A stretch of DNA of 9,156 bases from DSNY01 sp016861185 (GCA_030263275.1 SZOR01000139.1:1-9156), one strand, 5' to 3'. Numbered from the stretch's first letter, positions 1-5,693 are shown. The notes: generated from the sequence alone by a model not told the origin. Numbers and translations are program-made.

Positions 1-1546
1 AAGGCCGCAGCACGAGCGTGGCCGGCAGCTCCTTCATCACGTCGACGAAGACGAGCAGCGCGCCGGCCGCCACCGAAGGCGCGAGCAGCGGCAGATGGAC
101 GCGCCGGAACGCCTCCAGCGGGGCGGCGCCGAGACTGCGCGCGCTCGCGTCCATCGCCGGCGTAATGCGCGCCAGTCCCGCCTCGATCGGCTGCTGCGCG
201 ACCGCGAAGTAGCGGACGAGGAACGCGTACAGCAGCGCGGCGACCGTGCCGGTCAGCAGCAAGCCGCTGCCGAAGCCGAAGCTCGACTTCAGCCATGCGT
301 CGAGCGCGTTGTCGAAGGCGGCGAGCGGCACGAGGATGCCGACGGCGATCACCGCCCCGGGCACGGCGTAGCCGAGGCTCATCAGCCGTTGCGCGCCCCG
401 CACGGCCGTGCCCGCGGCGCCCGTCGGCGCGAGCCGCACCGCGTACGCGATCAACAGCACGAAAGCGATCGTCAGCGCTGCCGCGAGCGCGGCCAGCAGC
501 AGGCTGTTGCCGAGCCACTGTGCGTAGCGGTCGAGCGGCGCGTCGGCGAGCATGGGCCACATGAGCCCGACCAGGATCGCCACCGGCAGCAGGAAGCCGA
601 GCGTGATCGGGATGCAGCAGCCGACGACCGCGAGCACGCGCCGCGCGCCGCGCAACTCCGCGCGCGGCGCGGGCCGCGCCGCGTTGGGCGCCGCGAAGAA
701 GCGCGCGCGGCCGCGCGTGCGCTCCTCGACGACGATCACGACGACGACCAGCAGCAGCAGCACCGCGGCGAGCTGGCTCGCCGCGAGGCGGTCGCCCAGC
801 GAAAACCAAGCGCGGTAGATCGACGTCGTGAAAGTCTGCAGGCCGAAGTACGACGCCGCGCCATAGTCGGCGATCGTCTCCATCAGCGCGAGCAGCGCGC
901 CGGCCGCAACCGCCGGACGCGCGAGCGGCAGGTTCACGCGCAGCCAGGTCGAGAGCGGCGACAGCCCGAGGCTGCGCGCCGCGTCGATCATCGACGCCGT
1001 ACGCGCCAGGAAGGCCGTGCGCGCGAGCAGGTAGACGTACGGATACAGCACGACGGTGAACACGAAGGCCGCGCCGACGAGCGAACGGATCTCCGGAAAC
1101 CAGTAGTCGCCGCGCTGCCAGCCGAAGGTTTCGCGCAGCCACGTCTGCACCGGCCCCGAGAACTGCAGGAAGTCCGTGTACGCGTACGCGACGATGTAGC
1201 CGGGCATCGCCAGCGGCAACAGCATCGCCCACTCGAAGAAGCGCCGCCCGGGAAAGTCGAGCGCCGCGACCAGCCACGCCGAGGTCGTCCCGAGCACCGT
1301 CACGCCGAGCGTGACCAACGCGACGAGGAGCGCGGTTTCGAGCGCCGCGCGCGGAATCACCGTCGTCGACAGGTGCGCGAGCGTCTCCAGCGACGCCTGC
1401 GCCTGCAGGAAGCTCGAGAACACGCCCAACAAAGGCAGCGCCACCAGCGCAGCGAGCAGCGCCGCCAGTACCAGCGCAGGCGTACCCGCCCCCGCCGCGG
1501 CGAACCGCCATGGCGGCGTGCGGGTCTCAGCGGAAACGGCGCTCAA
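1..1546 (-). CDS. fbpB: Ferric-iron ABC transporter permease, fused two-domain FbpB type (3' end outside window)
   Basis: Inner-membrane channel of a binding-protein-dependent iron(III) importer, passing the ion from a periplasmic binding protein into the cytoplasm. About 515 residues are visible and the frame is open to the left edge, so the C-terminus is missing. The protein is very hydrophobic, with a first membrane segment at about residues 23-43. It carries two permease EAA loops: DAARSLGLSP...NLPLARP near residue 188 and DASARSLGAAP...HLPLLAP near residue 466. This shows two fused permease halves, as in FbpB/HitB/SfuB. The start is TTG at 1546, directly after an in-frame TGA (1547-1549). 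It has a good Shine-Dalgarno, AAGGG (1552-1556 on the complement), 5 bases upstream, and the next in-frame possibilities would cut into the first membrane helix. The gene is divergent from the ATPase gene and shares an iron-type control region with it. Family assignment is firm; iron as substrate is inferred from family resemblance and the Fur-like site. Confidence 0.88.
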   Translation of the reverse strand, partial: MSAVSAETRTPPWRFAAAGAGTPALVLAALLAALVALPLLGVFSSFLQAQASLETLAHLSTTVIPRAALETALLVALVTLGVTVLGTTSAWLVAALDFPGRRFFEWAMLLPLAMPGYIVAYAYTDFLQFSGPVQTWLRETFGWQRGDYWFPEIRSLVGAAFVFTVVLYPYVYLLARTAFLARTASMIDAARSLGLSPLSTWLRVNLPLARPAVAAGALLALMETIADYGAASYFGLQTFTTSIYRAWFSLGDRLAASQLAAVLLLLVVVVIVVEERTRGRARFFAAPNAARPAPRAELRGARRVLAVVGCCIPITLGFLLPVAILVGLMWPMLADAPLDRYAQWLGNSLLLAALAAALTIAFVLLIAYAVRLAPTGAAGTAVRGAQRLMSLGYAVPGAVIAVGILVPLAAFDNALDAWLKSSFGFGSGLLLTGTVAALLYAFLVRYFAVAQQPIEAGLARITPAMDASARSLGAAPLEAFRRVHLPLLAPSVAAGALLVFVDVMKELPATLVLRP

Positions 1547-1615
1547 TCAAGCCCTTGCCGACGGTGCGGCCTCGGTCGATGGCCGCGCGAACAGAGGCAT
1601 CGACCCGCCACAAAT

Positions 1616-1634
1616 GAAAATGAGAATTATATGC
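1616..1634. promoter_or_regulatory. Fur-box-like operator between divergent iron transport genes
   Basis: The 19 bases GAAAATGAGAATTATATGC match the classical Fur consensus GATAATGATAATCATTATC at 13 of 19 positions, by manual alignment. The core at 1621-1635 also resembles the TGA..AT-n-AT..TCA inverted repeat. A further AT-rich element, GAATTAGAATG (1639-1649), could extend the array. The site stands in an otherwise very GC-rich intergenic region and overlaps promoter elements in both directions. Fur bound to Fe(II) would be expected to repress both the permease and the ATPase. The sequence match is seen; the repressor's action is inferred. Confidence 0.65.
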
Positions 1635-1648
1635 ATCCGAATTAGAAT
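1620..1648 (+). promoter_or_regulatory. Putative sigma-70 promoter for the ATPase gene
   Basis: The -35-like hexamer ATGAGA (1620-1625, 4 of 6) and the -10-like TAGAAT (1643-1648, 5 of 6) are separated by 17 bases. Transcription would start near 1655, giving a leader of about 30 bases before the ATG at 1685. The -35 region lies inside the Fur-like box, which fits repression by occlusion. Confidence 0.45.
1626..1631 (-). promoter_or_regulatory. Perfect -10 hexamer for the divergent permease gene
   Basis: Read on the minus strand this is TATAAT, a perfect -10 box inside the Fur-like site, about 80 bases upstream of the permease TTG start. No convincing -35 is seen 16-18 bases further upstream (GC-rich there), so the promoter may be weak or activator-dependent. 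Confidence 0.4.
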
Positions 1649-1684
1649 GCGGCCTGCCAATCCGGACCACGACGATCCGACGCC

Positions 1685-2797
1685 ATGAATGCGCCGAGCG
1701 TCCTGCACATCGAGGACCTGCGCGTCGCCTACCGCGGGGCGGGCGCTTGCGTGCTCGATGCGCTCGCGCTCGATCTGGCGTACGGCGACATCGGCTGCAT
1801 CGTCGGCGCTTCGGGCTGCGGCAAGACCACGCTGTTGCGCGCGATCGCCGGTTTCGTGCCGATCGACCGCGGGCTGATCGCCATCGACGGCGCGACGGTC
1901 GCCACGCCGTCGTCGAGCGTCCCACCCGAGCGCCGCGGCATCGGGCTCGTATTCCAGGACTACGCACTGTTCCCGCATCTGCGCGTCGAGGACAACGTCG
2001 GCTTCGGGCTGCGCAACGGCGACGCCGCCGCGCGCCGCGCGCGCGTGCGCGAGATGCTGGACCTGGTCGGGCTTGCCGCGTACGCGCGCAAGTATCCGCA
2101 CGAGCTGTCCGGCGGCCAGCAGCAGCGCGTCGCGCTCGCGCGTGCGTTGGCTCCGGCGCCGAAGCTGCTGCTGATGGACGAGCCGTTTTCCAACCTCGAC
2201 GTCGATCTGCGCGCACGGCTCGGCGCCGAGGTGCGGCAGATCCTGAAGGCGAGCGGTACGTCGGCGATCCTCGTCACGCACGACCAGCAGGAAGCGTTCG
2301 CGATCGCCGACCGCGTCGGCGTGATGAACCACGGCCGGCTCGAGCAGTGGGACCGCCCGTACGAGTTGTATCACCGGCCGGCGAGCCGTTTCGTCGCCGA
2401 TTTCATCGGCGAGGGCGTCTTCCTGCCGGCCAAGGTGGTCAACGCGCAGCGCGTCGCGATCGAGTTGGGCGAACTCAAGGGCGATATCCCGCTGCCGTGC
2501 GACGCGCGCGGCTGCGACGTCTGCGGCAAGGGCTGCCATGTCGACGTGCTGCTGCGGCCCGACGACGTCGTGCACGACGACGCGAGCCCGATGACGGCCG
2601 AGGTCGTCCGCAAGGTCTTCCGTGGCGGCGACTTCGTCTACACGCTGCGGCTCGACAGCGGCCGCGAGGTGCTCGCGCTGGTGCCGAGCCACCACGACCA
2701 CGCGATCGGCGAACGCATCGGCATCCGCCTCGACGCCGATCACGTCGTCACCTTCCTCGCCGACGACGCGGCGTCGCGGGCATCCGCCCCGAGTTGA
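1685..2797 (+). CDS. fbpC: Ferric-iron ABC transporter ATP-binding protein, FbpC type
   Basis: Cytoplasmic ATPase that powers the iron(III) importer formed with the divergent permease. All nucleotide-binding motifs are intact in 370 residues: Walker A GASGCGKT (41-48), Q-loop Gln91 in FQDYALFPH, signature LSGGQQQR (141-148), Walker B LLLMDEP (161-167), D-loop SNLD, and switch His199 in VTHDQQEA. After the catalytic domain comes a TOBE-type C-terminal region (about 240-355), typical of the CUT1/FbpC group. It has an unusual cysteine cluster, C272, C277, C280 and C284, before the strand reading VDVLLRPDDVVHDDAS. The ATG at 1685 has no strong Shine-Dalgarno (upstream bases GATCCGACGCC), but it starts the family-like N-terminus MNAPSVLHIEDL and no better start is seen. 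The gene ends 21 bases before a hairpin. FbpC is preferred over the polyamine (PotA) or sulfate (CysA) ATPases because of the fused FbpB-type partner and Fur-like site. Confidence 0.92.
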   Translation: MNAPSVLHIEDLRVAYRGAGACVLDALALDLAYGDIGCIVGASGCGKTTLLRAIAGFVPIDRGLIAIDGATVATPSSSVPPERRGIGLVFQDYALFPHLRVEDNVGFGLRNGDAAARRARVREMLDLVGLAAYARKYPHELSGGQQQRVALARALAPAPKLLLMDEPFSNLDVDLRARLGAEVRQILKASGTSAILVTHDQQEAFAIADRVGVMNHGRLEQWDRPYELYHRPASRFVADFIGEGVFLPAKVVNAQRVAIELGELKGDIPLPCDARGCDVCGKGCHVDVLLRPDDVVHDDASPMTAEVVRKVFRGGDFVYTLRLDSGREVLALVPSHHDHAIGERIGIRLDADHVVTFLADDAASRASAPS

Positions 2798-2818
2798 CGA
2801 CGTTCCTCCCCAAACGCA

Positions 2819-2841
2819 AACGGCCCCTTGCAGGGGCCGTT
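2819..2841 (-). terminator. Rho-independent hairpin, probably the original tRNA-Ser terminator
   Basis: A perfect 9-bp stem, AACGGCCCC (2819-2827) with GGGGCCGTT (2833-2841), closes a 5-base loop. Read on the minus strand the stem is followed by the T-rich TTTGCGTTTG, while on the plus strand it is followed by the GC-mixed CGGTCTGG. It therefore suits minus-strand transcripts better, and sits 5 bases after the tRNA-like CCA end (2847). It may also stop transcription from the ATPase gene on the plus strand. Confidence 0.7.
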
Positions 2842-2846
2842 CGGTC

Positions 2847-2858
2847 TGGCGGAGAGAG
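2847..2858 (-). other. Candidate prophage attachment site: 3' end of a serine tRNA gene
   Basis: On the minus strand these bases read CTCTCTCCGCCA: the 3' strand of an acceptor stem (TCTCTCC pairs with GGAGAGA, the usual start of bacterial tRNA-Ser), a discriminator G, and CCA. Further upstream on the minus strand there is no T-arm (no GGTTCGAATCC), so the tRNA is not complete here. A hairpin terminator follows directly on the minus strand. This is the expected remnant of integration into a tRNA 3' end. The visible core is short (12 bases, perhaps 14). Its true length needs the other prophage end, which is outside the window. Confidence 0.5.
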
Positions 2859-3229
2859 TGCGTGTCAAGCCCCGCGCCAATGCTTGCTCGCGCGGGCGGT
2901 TACGGATGTTCCATCAGTTTTTCTCCGATAAGGCGGACGATCAGGCAACGGCGTCGCGCTTGTGCTCGAACAAGATCCGCGATCCGACGAACGGCGGGCT
3001 ACCGATGGTAGTGCCGTGTAAGGCCGCGGCCGCAGTGCGCATTGACGGCTCGTTCAGAGTGAAGCGCCGCGGCGACGCGCTGTCGGAAGCCGCGCTTTCC
3101 CAACCGCGGGTAGCAGTGGCGCGCTCGTTCACTGCCGATAGGCGCGTTGCAGCCTCTCCGAAACCACGGCACTCTCCGCCTCGGTGGCCGATGGGCCGCG
3201 CAGTTGGTTCCTTCGTCTATGCTGGCCTT
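2859..3229. other. Non-coding stretch inside the prophage border
   Basis: About 370 bases with no gene I can support. A 63-codon minus-strand frame (2941-3132, GTG start) is open but lacks a clear Shine-Dalgarno and has no recognised family. At its right end, TATGCT (3218-3223) could be the -10 box of a plus-strand transcript starting near 3230, the first base of the predicted RNA; no good -35 accompanies it. The stretch is in the right place for phage integrase arm sites, but I could not identify any repeats that would show them. Confidence 0.4.
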
Positions 3230-3310
3230 CGTGGCGGGAGACGACGAATGCAACACCCGTAAGGGAAATAAGTCGGGCCGACTGCGTGCGGTTTATCAGC
3301 TCCCGCCACG
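3230..3310 (+). ncRNA. Predicted structured RNA, similar in size and layout to phage C4/CI antisense RNA
   Basis: A perfect 11-bp inverted repeat, CGTGGCGGGAG (3230-3240) and CTCCCGCCACG (3300-3310), encloses 59 bases. Inside are two small hairpins: CCC-GTAA-GGG, and AGTCG-GGC-CGACT. The whole would fold as an 81-nt multi-branch RNA. Phage immunity RNAs of the C4 (P1/P7) and CI (P4) type are about 77-80 nt, have a closing stem with internal hairpins, and pair with complementary sites in the adjacent transcript. Here TTATCAGC (3293-3300) is exactly complementary to GCTGATAA (3317-3324) just downstream. No protein fits this stretch. The fold is seen in the sequence; the C4-type identity and orientation are inferred. 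It could instead be a 5' leader of the next gene. Confidence 0.5.
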
Positions 3311-3311
3311 C

Positions 3312-3330
3312 CCCGCGCTGATAACGCGGG
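3312..3330 (+). promoter_or_regulatory. Hairpin presenting a loop complementary to the upstream RNA
   Basis: CCCGCG (3312-3317) and CGCGGG (3325-3330) form a 6-bp stem around the 7-base loop CTGATAA. The loop plus one flanking G is the exact reverse complement of TTATCAGC (3293-3300) in the predicted RNA. That is the arrangement expected for an antisense target. It lies in the leader of the following gene, 20 bases before its Shine-Dalgarno. No T-run follows, so it is not a plain terminator. Confidence 0.35.
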
Positions 3331-3361
3331 CCTCCATCCAAACTCACGCAGGAGTTTCGAC

Positions 3362-3895
3362 GTGCAGCAAGACGTGTTCACACCCCGCAACTACCGCACC
3401 CTCACCCCGATCTCCGAACTTCCCTTCGTCCGGGCTGCCGAGTCGCCCGATCGGCCCTCGCACTGGCGCGTGCCGCCCATGGGCTGCTACGAAGAAGCGA
3501 CGCGGTACGGCAACCACCTTGCCGCCCACTTCGTGGCGTATCTGCGCGACAACCCCGGCGCGATTGGGTCCGGGCTCTTGCGCAGCATCGTGCGCGACAT
3601 GGATCTCGCCGAGGGAACGGACTCGAACGCTGCGACGATCGGATTCTTTGAGTACCTTGAAGTCTTGCTAGCGCGCGCCGTCAGCGGTGTCGACCCGTTC
3701 GAACACCTCGACGAACTGCATGCGCGCTACGACGAAGTGATGGCTGCTCACGGCTACCCGGACGCCGAGCCAGGGTTCTTGGAGTGCAGCAAGCTGTCCC
3801 GCCTCGCGGTCGCGTTGCAGGGCACGTGCAGCTATGTGGGGTCGCGCTTCGATGAGGTGGTCGGGCCTGGCGACGTCGAGCACAGTAGCGGTTGA
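3362..3895 (+). CDS. Phage accessory protein of unknown function (177 aa)
   Basis: I do not recognise a family. The start is GTG at 3362 with a strong Shine-Dalgarno, AGGAG (3350-3354), 7 bases upstream, which makes this frame convincing. The product is soluble and acidic, without signal peptide or membrane segment. The N-terminal third is Pro/Arg rich (SPDRPSHWRVPPMGCYEEA, about residues 28-46). The rest looks helical, with phrases such as HFVAYLRDNPGAIGSGLL and EYLEVLLARAVSGVDPFEHLDEL. Five cysteines or fewer, no zinc motif. It stands alone: a structured leader lies before it and a UUCG hairpin terminator 27 bases after it, on the strand opposite to the phage late genes. That is the layout of a moron, an independently expressed prophage cargo gene. 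Its position after the C4-like RNA suggests RNA control of its expression, in the way C4 governs ant/icd in P1, but the protein itself shows no likeness that I can see to those. Confidence 0.75.
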   Translation: MQQDVFTPRNYRTLTPISELPFVRAAESPDRPSHWRVPPMGCYEEATRYGNHLAAHFVAYLRDNPGAIGSGLLRSIVRDMDLAEGTDSNAATIGFFEYLEVLLARAVSGVDPFEHLDELHARYDEVMAAHGYPDAEPGFLECSKLSRLAVALQGTCSYVGSRFDEVVGPGDVEHSSG

Positions 3896-3921
3896 CGCGT
3901 TGCGCCGCGCGACTCGCAATC

Positions 3922-3945
3922 GAAAGCCCGCTTCGGCGGGCTTTC
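3922..3945 (+). terminator. Rho-independent terminator with UUCG tetraloop
   Basis: A perfect 10-bp stem, GAAAGCCCGC (3922-3931) with GCGGGCTTTC (3936-3945), closes a TTCG tetraloop and is followed by TTGTTTC. It lies 27 bases after the stop of the preceding plus-strand gene and is a textbook intrinsic terminator. The A-rich left side of the stem gives little T-tract on the other strand. Confidence 0.92.
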
Positions 3946-3990
3946 TTGTTTCTGGCGCCAGGTGGCACAGCGCGAAGCAACGTGAGTGAC

Positions 3991-4020
3991 TTGACAGCGA
4001 GGGGGTGAGTCGGCGACAAC
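3991..4020 (+). promoter_or_regulatory. Possible promoter for the zinc-ribbon gene
   Basis: A perfect TTGACA -35 hexamer (3991-3996) lies between the terminator of the previous gene and the next start. The best -10 at 18 bases is GACAAC (4015-4020), only 3 of 6. A promoter is needed here because a strong terminator isolates the gene from upstream transcription. Confidence 0.35.
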
Positions 4021-4051
4021 GTGCCGTGCGCTCACATCGAAAGGCACAGCC

Positions 4052-4354
4052 ATGAACGAAATCTGCGGTCAAGATTGCCCTCTCTGTCGCCGGCCAGCGA
4101 CCTTCCGATTCGTCGACGGACGGAACAGAAAACACTTCGCTTGCGGTCACTGCACCGAGTTTCAGATCTCGGTGCGGGCAGAACGCCGCCTGTCACGAGC
4201 GTCCGACTGGGCGGCTCGACTCCGGGCAGCAGTTCGTCGAACTCCGGCCGGCCGCGTCCTTGAGATCGGACTGCCGCCCGCGCAAGAAAGACACAACCTC
4301 GGGGCCAGCTTAAGGGCGACGTACGTGCCGCGGTCCGAGCTGCCCGGGCAGTGA
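4052..4354 (+). CDS. Small zinc-ribbon protein, unknown function (100 aa)
   Basis: The N-terminal part holds two CxxC knuckles, C9-P-L-C12 and C31-G-H-C34, separated by 18 residues, which together would bind one zinc ion; C5 is an extra cysteine. The knuckles are joined by a basic/aromatic strand (FRFVDGRNRKHFACG). A basic helix (RAERRLSRASDWAARLRAAVRR, about 42-63) follows, and the C-terminal tail ends in RSELPGQ. This layout fits small zinc-ribbon hypothetical proteins that, from memory, recur in Burkholderia accessory regions; the function is unknown, with nucleic-acid or protein binding the usual guess. The ATG at 4052 has the Shine-Dalgarno AAAGG (4040-4044) 7 bases upstream. The gene converges on the LRAT-like gene, with 35 bases between the stops and no obvious hairpin there. 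Confidence 0.78.
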   Translation: MNEICGQDCPLCRRPATFRFVDGRNRKHFACGHCTEFQISVRAERRLSRASDWAARLRAAVRRTPAGRVLEIGLPPAQERHNLGASLRATYVPRSELPGQ

Positions 4355-4389
4355 CTGCGAGCCTTGGGCGCTGAAGCTGCCTAACGCTG

Positions 4390-4791
4390 TCACTGTCGCG
4401 AGGCAAAGATCGCGAGCACCGCCAAGCCAGCAACGACACCGACCGATTGAAGTTGCCTGCTCTCTCGAATCCCCGTGGCGACGAACCTGGCGAAGTGCTC
4501 GCAGTTGTGGCCGAAAAGATCGTAGGCCGGATTCTCGAAGGCGGCTCGCATTCTCTGGATTGCGAACGCCTCGTCAGTCACCTTCCCCAACACGCGCCAA
4601 GCGCCCGTATTCTGGAACCAGTCGATGGCGATCTCCGGTGGCCGCTGATGGATGACGACCGGGTGCCTCGCGTCCACCTGCGGGTGACGGATCCGGTTGC
4701 CAATATCCAGGATGCCGTAGTGATCGACCCCTTTTTCGGGGCACCACTGAGCAACGAGGTACAAGCCGTCCTGGAATCCTTGGTAGGGCAC
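4390..4791 (-). CDS. LRAT-like papain-fold cysteine enzyme with C-terminal membrane anchor
   Basis: Circularly permuted NlpC/P60-type (LRAT) domain in a protein of 133 residues. The order of motifs is diagnostic: a first His in VDHYGILDIGN (His24), possible second catalytic or ligand His residues at 36 or 48, and the nucleophile Cys97 in the hallmark NCEHFA preceded by YDLFGH. A hydrophobic segment (VGVVAGLAVLAIF, about 117-129) ends the protein, as in membrane-anchored LRAT/HRASLS proteins. Members transfer acyl groups from phospholipids or act as phospholipases A; other bacterial members are uncharacterised. The GTG at 4791 is preferred because GGAGA (4798-4802 on the complement) lies 6 bases upstream. 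The frame is open to a GTG at 4866, which would add 25 Arg/Ser-rich residues but has no Shine-Dalgarno. It lies downstream of the GrlR-like gene on the same strand. The domain call is strong; substrate and role are unknown. Confidence 0.82.
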   Translation of the reverse strand: MPYQGFQDGLYLVAQWCPEKGVDHYGILDIGNRIRHPQVDARHPVVIHQRPPEIAIDWFQNTGAWRVLGKVTDEAFAIQRMRAAFENPAYDLFGHNCEHFARFVATGIRESRQLQSVGVVAGLAVLAIFASRQ

Positions 4792-4885
4792 GGAACGTCT
4801 CCGACGATCTTTCACTGGAAACGTGCTCAGTGTGCCATCGGACGACACGGCACGCGTACACGCCACTCAAACGGCGCGCGAGGGC

Positions 4886-5218
4886 CTACGGCAGCTCTGC
4901 GCGCCGGGTGAGGCGAAGCCCTATGCGCAGTTGCGGACTCTCAACGACGTTCCCGTGCAGCTCAAACCTCTCGCGATCGGGGCGGCCAGACAAGGAAAGC
5001 GTGAACTTCTTTGCCAGCCCGAAGATCGAGCTCGGCGGCCCGGAGTAGTGCGTGACCTCGACTTCGGCAAAGGCGGTGCCATTCTCGACGCGGTAGCTGC
5101 CGACGTAGTAGTACTGACCATCGCCCCCAAGAATCCTGCCGGTCTCCAGCACTGCGACGCCGGCCCCTACACCTTGTAGGTTCGACACGAATTCAACGGA
5201 CCAAAGTGCTTCAAGCAT
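4886..5218 (-). CDS. GrlR-like regulatory/lipocalin-fold protein
   Basis: A 110-residue beta-rich protein resembling the GrlR family, named for the regulator that represses the LEE type III secretion genes of pathogenic E. coli. Family-like features are the N-terminal ALWSVEFVSN strand, the G.GVAVLETGRILGGD core (about 18-33), the YYYVGSY strand and an FELHG strand near the end. GrlR folds as a lipocalin-like barrel and works by protein-protein contact (with GrlA); it does not bind DNA itself. The acidic EDED surface motif used by E. coli GrlR is not seen here, where the equivalent turn reads VENG, so a GrlA-type partner is unlikely. No type III secretion gene is in view. The frame contains two adjacent ATGs (5221 and 5218). 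The second is chosen because GGGGG (5224-5228 on the complement) is then 5 bases away. The LRAT-like gene follows on the same strand, 94 bases on from its preferred start, so they may be co-transcribed. Confidence 0.72.
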   Translation of the reverse strand: MLEALWSVEFVSNLQGVGAGVAVLETGRILGGDGQYYYVGSYRVENGTAFAEVEVTHYSGPPSSIFGLAKKFTLSLSGRPDRERFELHGNVVESPQLRIGLRLTRRAELP

Positions 5219-5327
5219 CATCGCCCCCGAAACAACGGCAAGAACGACAGCGCGTCAGTCGCGCCCACGCTGCGGAGGATAACTTGTCGCTTGCGTTCGA
5301 CGAAGTCGGCGCCGGCCGGCTCGAGCT

Positions 5328-5693
5328 TTACGCATGTCCTGGTGCCGCCGTCGGTTTGGCGCTGACGGCAGTGCACACCGCTTCCCCGTCAGAGAAGTAC
5401 GCAAACAGCCAGAACGCGATCGGCGCGTAATGGAGACTCCTAGCCGCGTCGCGCGCCGGCTCACAGATCTTGCGGCGCATCGAGTCGGGGATATCTGGGC
5501 GCGAGATCAGTGCTTCGCGCGTGTACGCGGTGACCGGGTCGACTTCGGCCGCCTCGTCGAACACCAGAACGAGATCGGTCGTATTGAAGTGATCCGCAGC
5601 CTGCCAGAACACCTCGAATACTCGGTGGTTGTCGATGAGCACGTTAACTCGTCCCGCCAGCGCGCGCTGGCGTCGTTCATTCTCGTCGCTCAT
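5328..5693 (-). CDS. Unrecognised phage accessory protein (121 aa)
   Basis: I do not recognise a family. The product begins MSDENERRQRALAGRVNVL and is predicted mostly helical and acidic in its first half (FDEAAEVDPVTAYTREAL, about 45-62). A basic stretch (SMRRKICEPARDAARS) follows, then a hydrophobic aromatic patch YAPIAFWLFAYFS (about 89-101) that is too short and interrupted to be a sure membrane helix, and a Pro/Ala-rich end. The frame remains open far upstream through the terminase gene on the same strand, so the start is uncertain: adjacent ATGs at 5696 and 5693 are chosen where the protein-like composition begins. The Shine-Dalgarno is weak. The gene lies 146 bases after the terminase small subunit and about 110 bases before the GrlR-like gene, on the same strand. 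The position right after a terminase small subunit would normally be taken by the large subunit, but no ATPase or nuclease motif is present. Confidence 0.62.
   Translation of the reverse strand: MSDENERRQRALAGRVNVLIDNHRVFEVFWQAADHFNTTDLVLVFDEAAEVDPVTAYTREALISRPDIPDSMRRKICEPARDAARSLHYAPIAFWLFAYFSDGEAVCTAVSAKPTAAPGHA

Noticed and set aside
95..1645. A 516-codon open frame on the plus strand
   Set aside because: It is Arg/Gln/His-rich, low-complexity and antisense to the permease gene, whose minus-strand frame gives a clear membrane protein with two EAA loops. Long antisense frames are common at this GC content.
1547..2743. A 398-codon minus-strand frame opposite the ATPase gene
   Set aside because: Antisense to a fully motif-bearing ABC ATPase; the product is an Asp/Arg/Val-rich mirror of the real gene with no family features.
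2866..2871. TTGACA on the minus strand near the tRNA remnant as a promoter
   Set aside because: No -10 element lies at 16-18 bases; that space holds the tRNA remnant and the terminator stem, and no gene starts downstream on that strand.
2941..3132. A 63-codon minus-strand frame beginning with GTG
   Set aside because: Composition is partly protein-like, but it has no convincing Shine-Dalgarno and no recognised family, and it sits in the border stretch. Left uncalled; it could be a real small gene.
3312..3330. The CTGATAA loop as part of a hammerhead ribozyme
   Set aside because: The hammerhead core needs CTGATGA together with GAAA and the third stem in the right order; these are absent.
3147..3671. 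A 174-codon plus-strand frame overlapping the predicted RNA and the 177-aa gene
   Set aside because: It runs through the RNA stem and in another frame through a gene with a strong Shine-Dalgarno and better protein composition; it has no ribosome-binding site of its own.
4447..5179. Plus-strand frames opposite the LRAT-like and GrlR-like genes
   Set aside because: They are antisense to frames that carry recognisable family motifs (NCEHF; the GrlR core).
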